Assembly: GCA_020722645.1 (NCBI GenBank)
Contig: DYKL01000164.1
Coordinates: 1 to 7,587 of the forward strand
DNA from: Acetofilamentum sp.
Lineage (GTDB): Bacteria > Bacteroidota > Bacteroidia > Bacteroidales > JAFGUD01
Direction of reading: 5' to 3'
DNA: 7,587 nucleotides
Shown: positions 7,305 through 7,587 of the stretch, in pieces
Layout: each line of letters starts with the position of its first letter
Position numbering within the stretch: the first letter of the stretch is position 1
Made by a program: the position numbers and the translations under genes
The notes under the pieces: generated by a model
Told to the model about the DNA's origin: nothing
Databases searched by the model: none
Seen by the model: the letters and a program-made list of their open reading frames with translations, nothing else

Positions 7305-7369
7305 ATTGCACTTTTTGACAAAGCTTTGGTTGTAGCGGTAGCTTGTGGGGCTTTGGCAATGTGTGCAAT
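7305..7369. repeat. 7-base inverted repeat enclosing repeat copy B
   Basis: ATTGCAC at 7305-7311 is the reverse complement of GTGCAAT at 7363-7369, enclosing nearly all of copy B. It stands at the same relative position as the 9-base inverted repeat around copy A, but its arms have a different sequence. That suggests pairing, rather than sequence, is conserved. A 7-base match this close could occur by chance; the matching placement is the main support. Confidence 0.4.
7311..7360 (+). repeat. Flanking direct repeat, copy B (upstream of zorA)
   Basis: Partner of the repeat at 24-73, with 39 of 50 positions identical ungapped. It carries the palindrome CAAAGCTTTG (7319-7328) at the place where the other copy has CAAAATTTTG. 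The two central bases differ in both, yet the palindrome is kept. It lies 45 bases before the zorA start codon, so on the minus strand it may form part of the zorA leader or promoter region. Its exact family is unknown to me. Confidence 0.7.
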
Positions 7370-7449
7370 GTGGGTCGGCAATTGTTTAAAAAAATGTGCG
7401 GTGGGAAAAAAATAAAAAACATTAGGTCGGCTTGAGTGTCGGCTTTCAG

Positions 7450-7462
7450 ATATTGTCAATAT
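7450..7462. promoter_or_regulatory. Perfect 13-base palindrome, possible operator
   Basis: ATATTG-T-CAATAT is a perfect palindrome with a one-base centre, 184 bases upstream of the zorA start. Read on the minus strand it contains TTGACA, like a sigma70 -35 box, but no matching -10 hexamer lies 16-18 bases on. Size and symmetry would suit a dimeric regulator. In AT-rich DNA such a palindrome can also arise by chance, so this is only a candidate. Confidence 0.25.
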
Positions 7463-7587
7463 TTCGTTTTTCTGTCCTTTCACAATTGTTTACTTTTCAA
7501 TGTTTCTATTGTCCGTTTCCTACACTTGCCTGTAACGTTCCGGGAGTATGCACCGCCTTCCCCTTTCACCTCGTAAACCTACAAAGT

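Larger units (their letters stand above)
7267..7587. other. Intergenic region upstream of zorA
   Basis: These 321 bases hold no gene I can support. They contain repeat copy B with its inverted arms (7305-7369), three GTCGGC hexamers (7374-7379, 7426-7431, 7438-7443), an A-rich run at 7406-7419, and a 13-base palindrome (7450-7462). The far end (about 7517-7587) is less AT-rich and includes TGTAACGTTCCGGGAGTATG (7531-7550), which may belong to another intergenic repeat or the edge of the neighbouring locus. The promoter of the operon should lie here. I searched the minus strand for the Bacteroidota pattern TTTG-about 19-TAnnTTTG and for a sigma70-like pair and found no convincing match. Confidence 0.6.

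Noticed and set aside
24..7360. Flanking repeats as integron attC sites or a fresh transposon target duplication
   Set aside because: There is no integron-type core (RYYYAAC with GTTRRRY) in the expected arrangement and no transposase or integrase in the window. At 39/50 identity the copies are too long and too diverged for a recent target duplication.
7268..7483. 71-codon minus-strand open frame just upstream of zorA
   Set aside because: It runs straight through repeat copy B and its low-complexity GT-rich surroundings, and its product has a biased Ala/Thr/His/Lys makeup with no motif. It ends one base before zorA but has no ribosome binding site; it is most likely a spurious reading of repeat DNA.

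Overview
The window is AT-rich, with Lys/Asn/Ile-rich proteins, mostly A/T-rich translation starts with little Shine-Dalgarno signal, and GT-rich low-complexity intergenic repeats. Together these suggest a Bacteroidota chromosome or contig. This is inference from style; there is no rRNA or marker gene to confirm it.

Nearly the whole window (93-7266) is one minus-strand operon of four tightly packed genes. I read it as a complete type I Zorya anti-phage defence system in the order zorA-zorB-zorC-zorD. ZorA (5467-7266) is a MotA/ExbB-type inner-membrane protein with a very long cytoplasmic helical tail. ZorB (4769-5461) has one membrane helix carrying a conserved Asp and an OmpA-like peptidoglycan-binding domain. 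ZorC (3343-4776) resembles the EH-signature family. ZorD (93-3350) is a SNF2 helicase with an Mrr-like PD-(D/E)XK nuclease domain at its C-terminus. The genes are separated by 5 bases (A/B) or overlap by 8 bases (B/C and C/D), so they are probably co-transcribed and translationally coupled.

From knowledge of characterised Zorya systems, ZorA and ZorB form an ion-driven, peptidoglycan-anchored membrane motor. It is thought to sense envelope disturbance during phage infection and signal through the ZorA tail. ZorC and ZorD then act on the invading DNA. All four components here look intact, and the key motifs of the helicase, nuclease and motor are visible.

The flanks hold what the genes do not explain. 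A 50-base direct repeat (39/50 identical, ungapped) brackets the operon at 24-73 and 7311-7360. Each copy lies inside its own short inverted repeat, and each carries a 10-base palindrome whose two central bases changed together. This looks like a structured dispersed element at both ends of the defence cassette. The 321 bases upstream of zorA hold the second copy, a 13-base palindrome and repeated GTCGGC hexamers, but no convincing gene or consensus promoter. The Zorya system itself is a known defence family; the flanking elements are the least explained part of the window.
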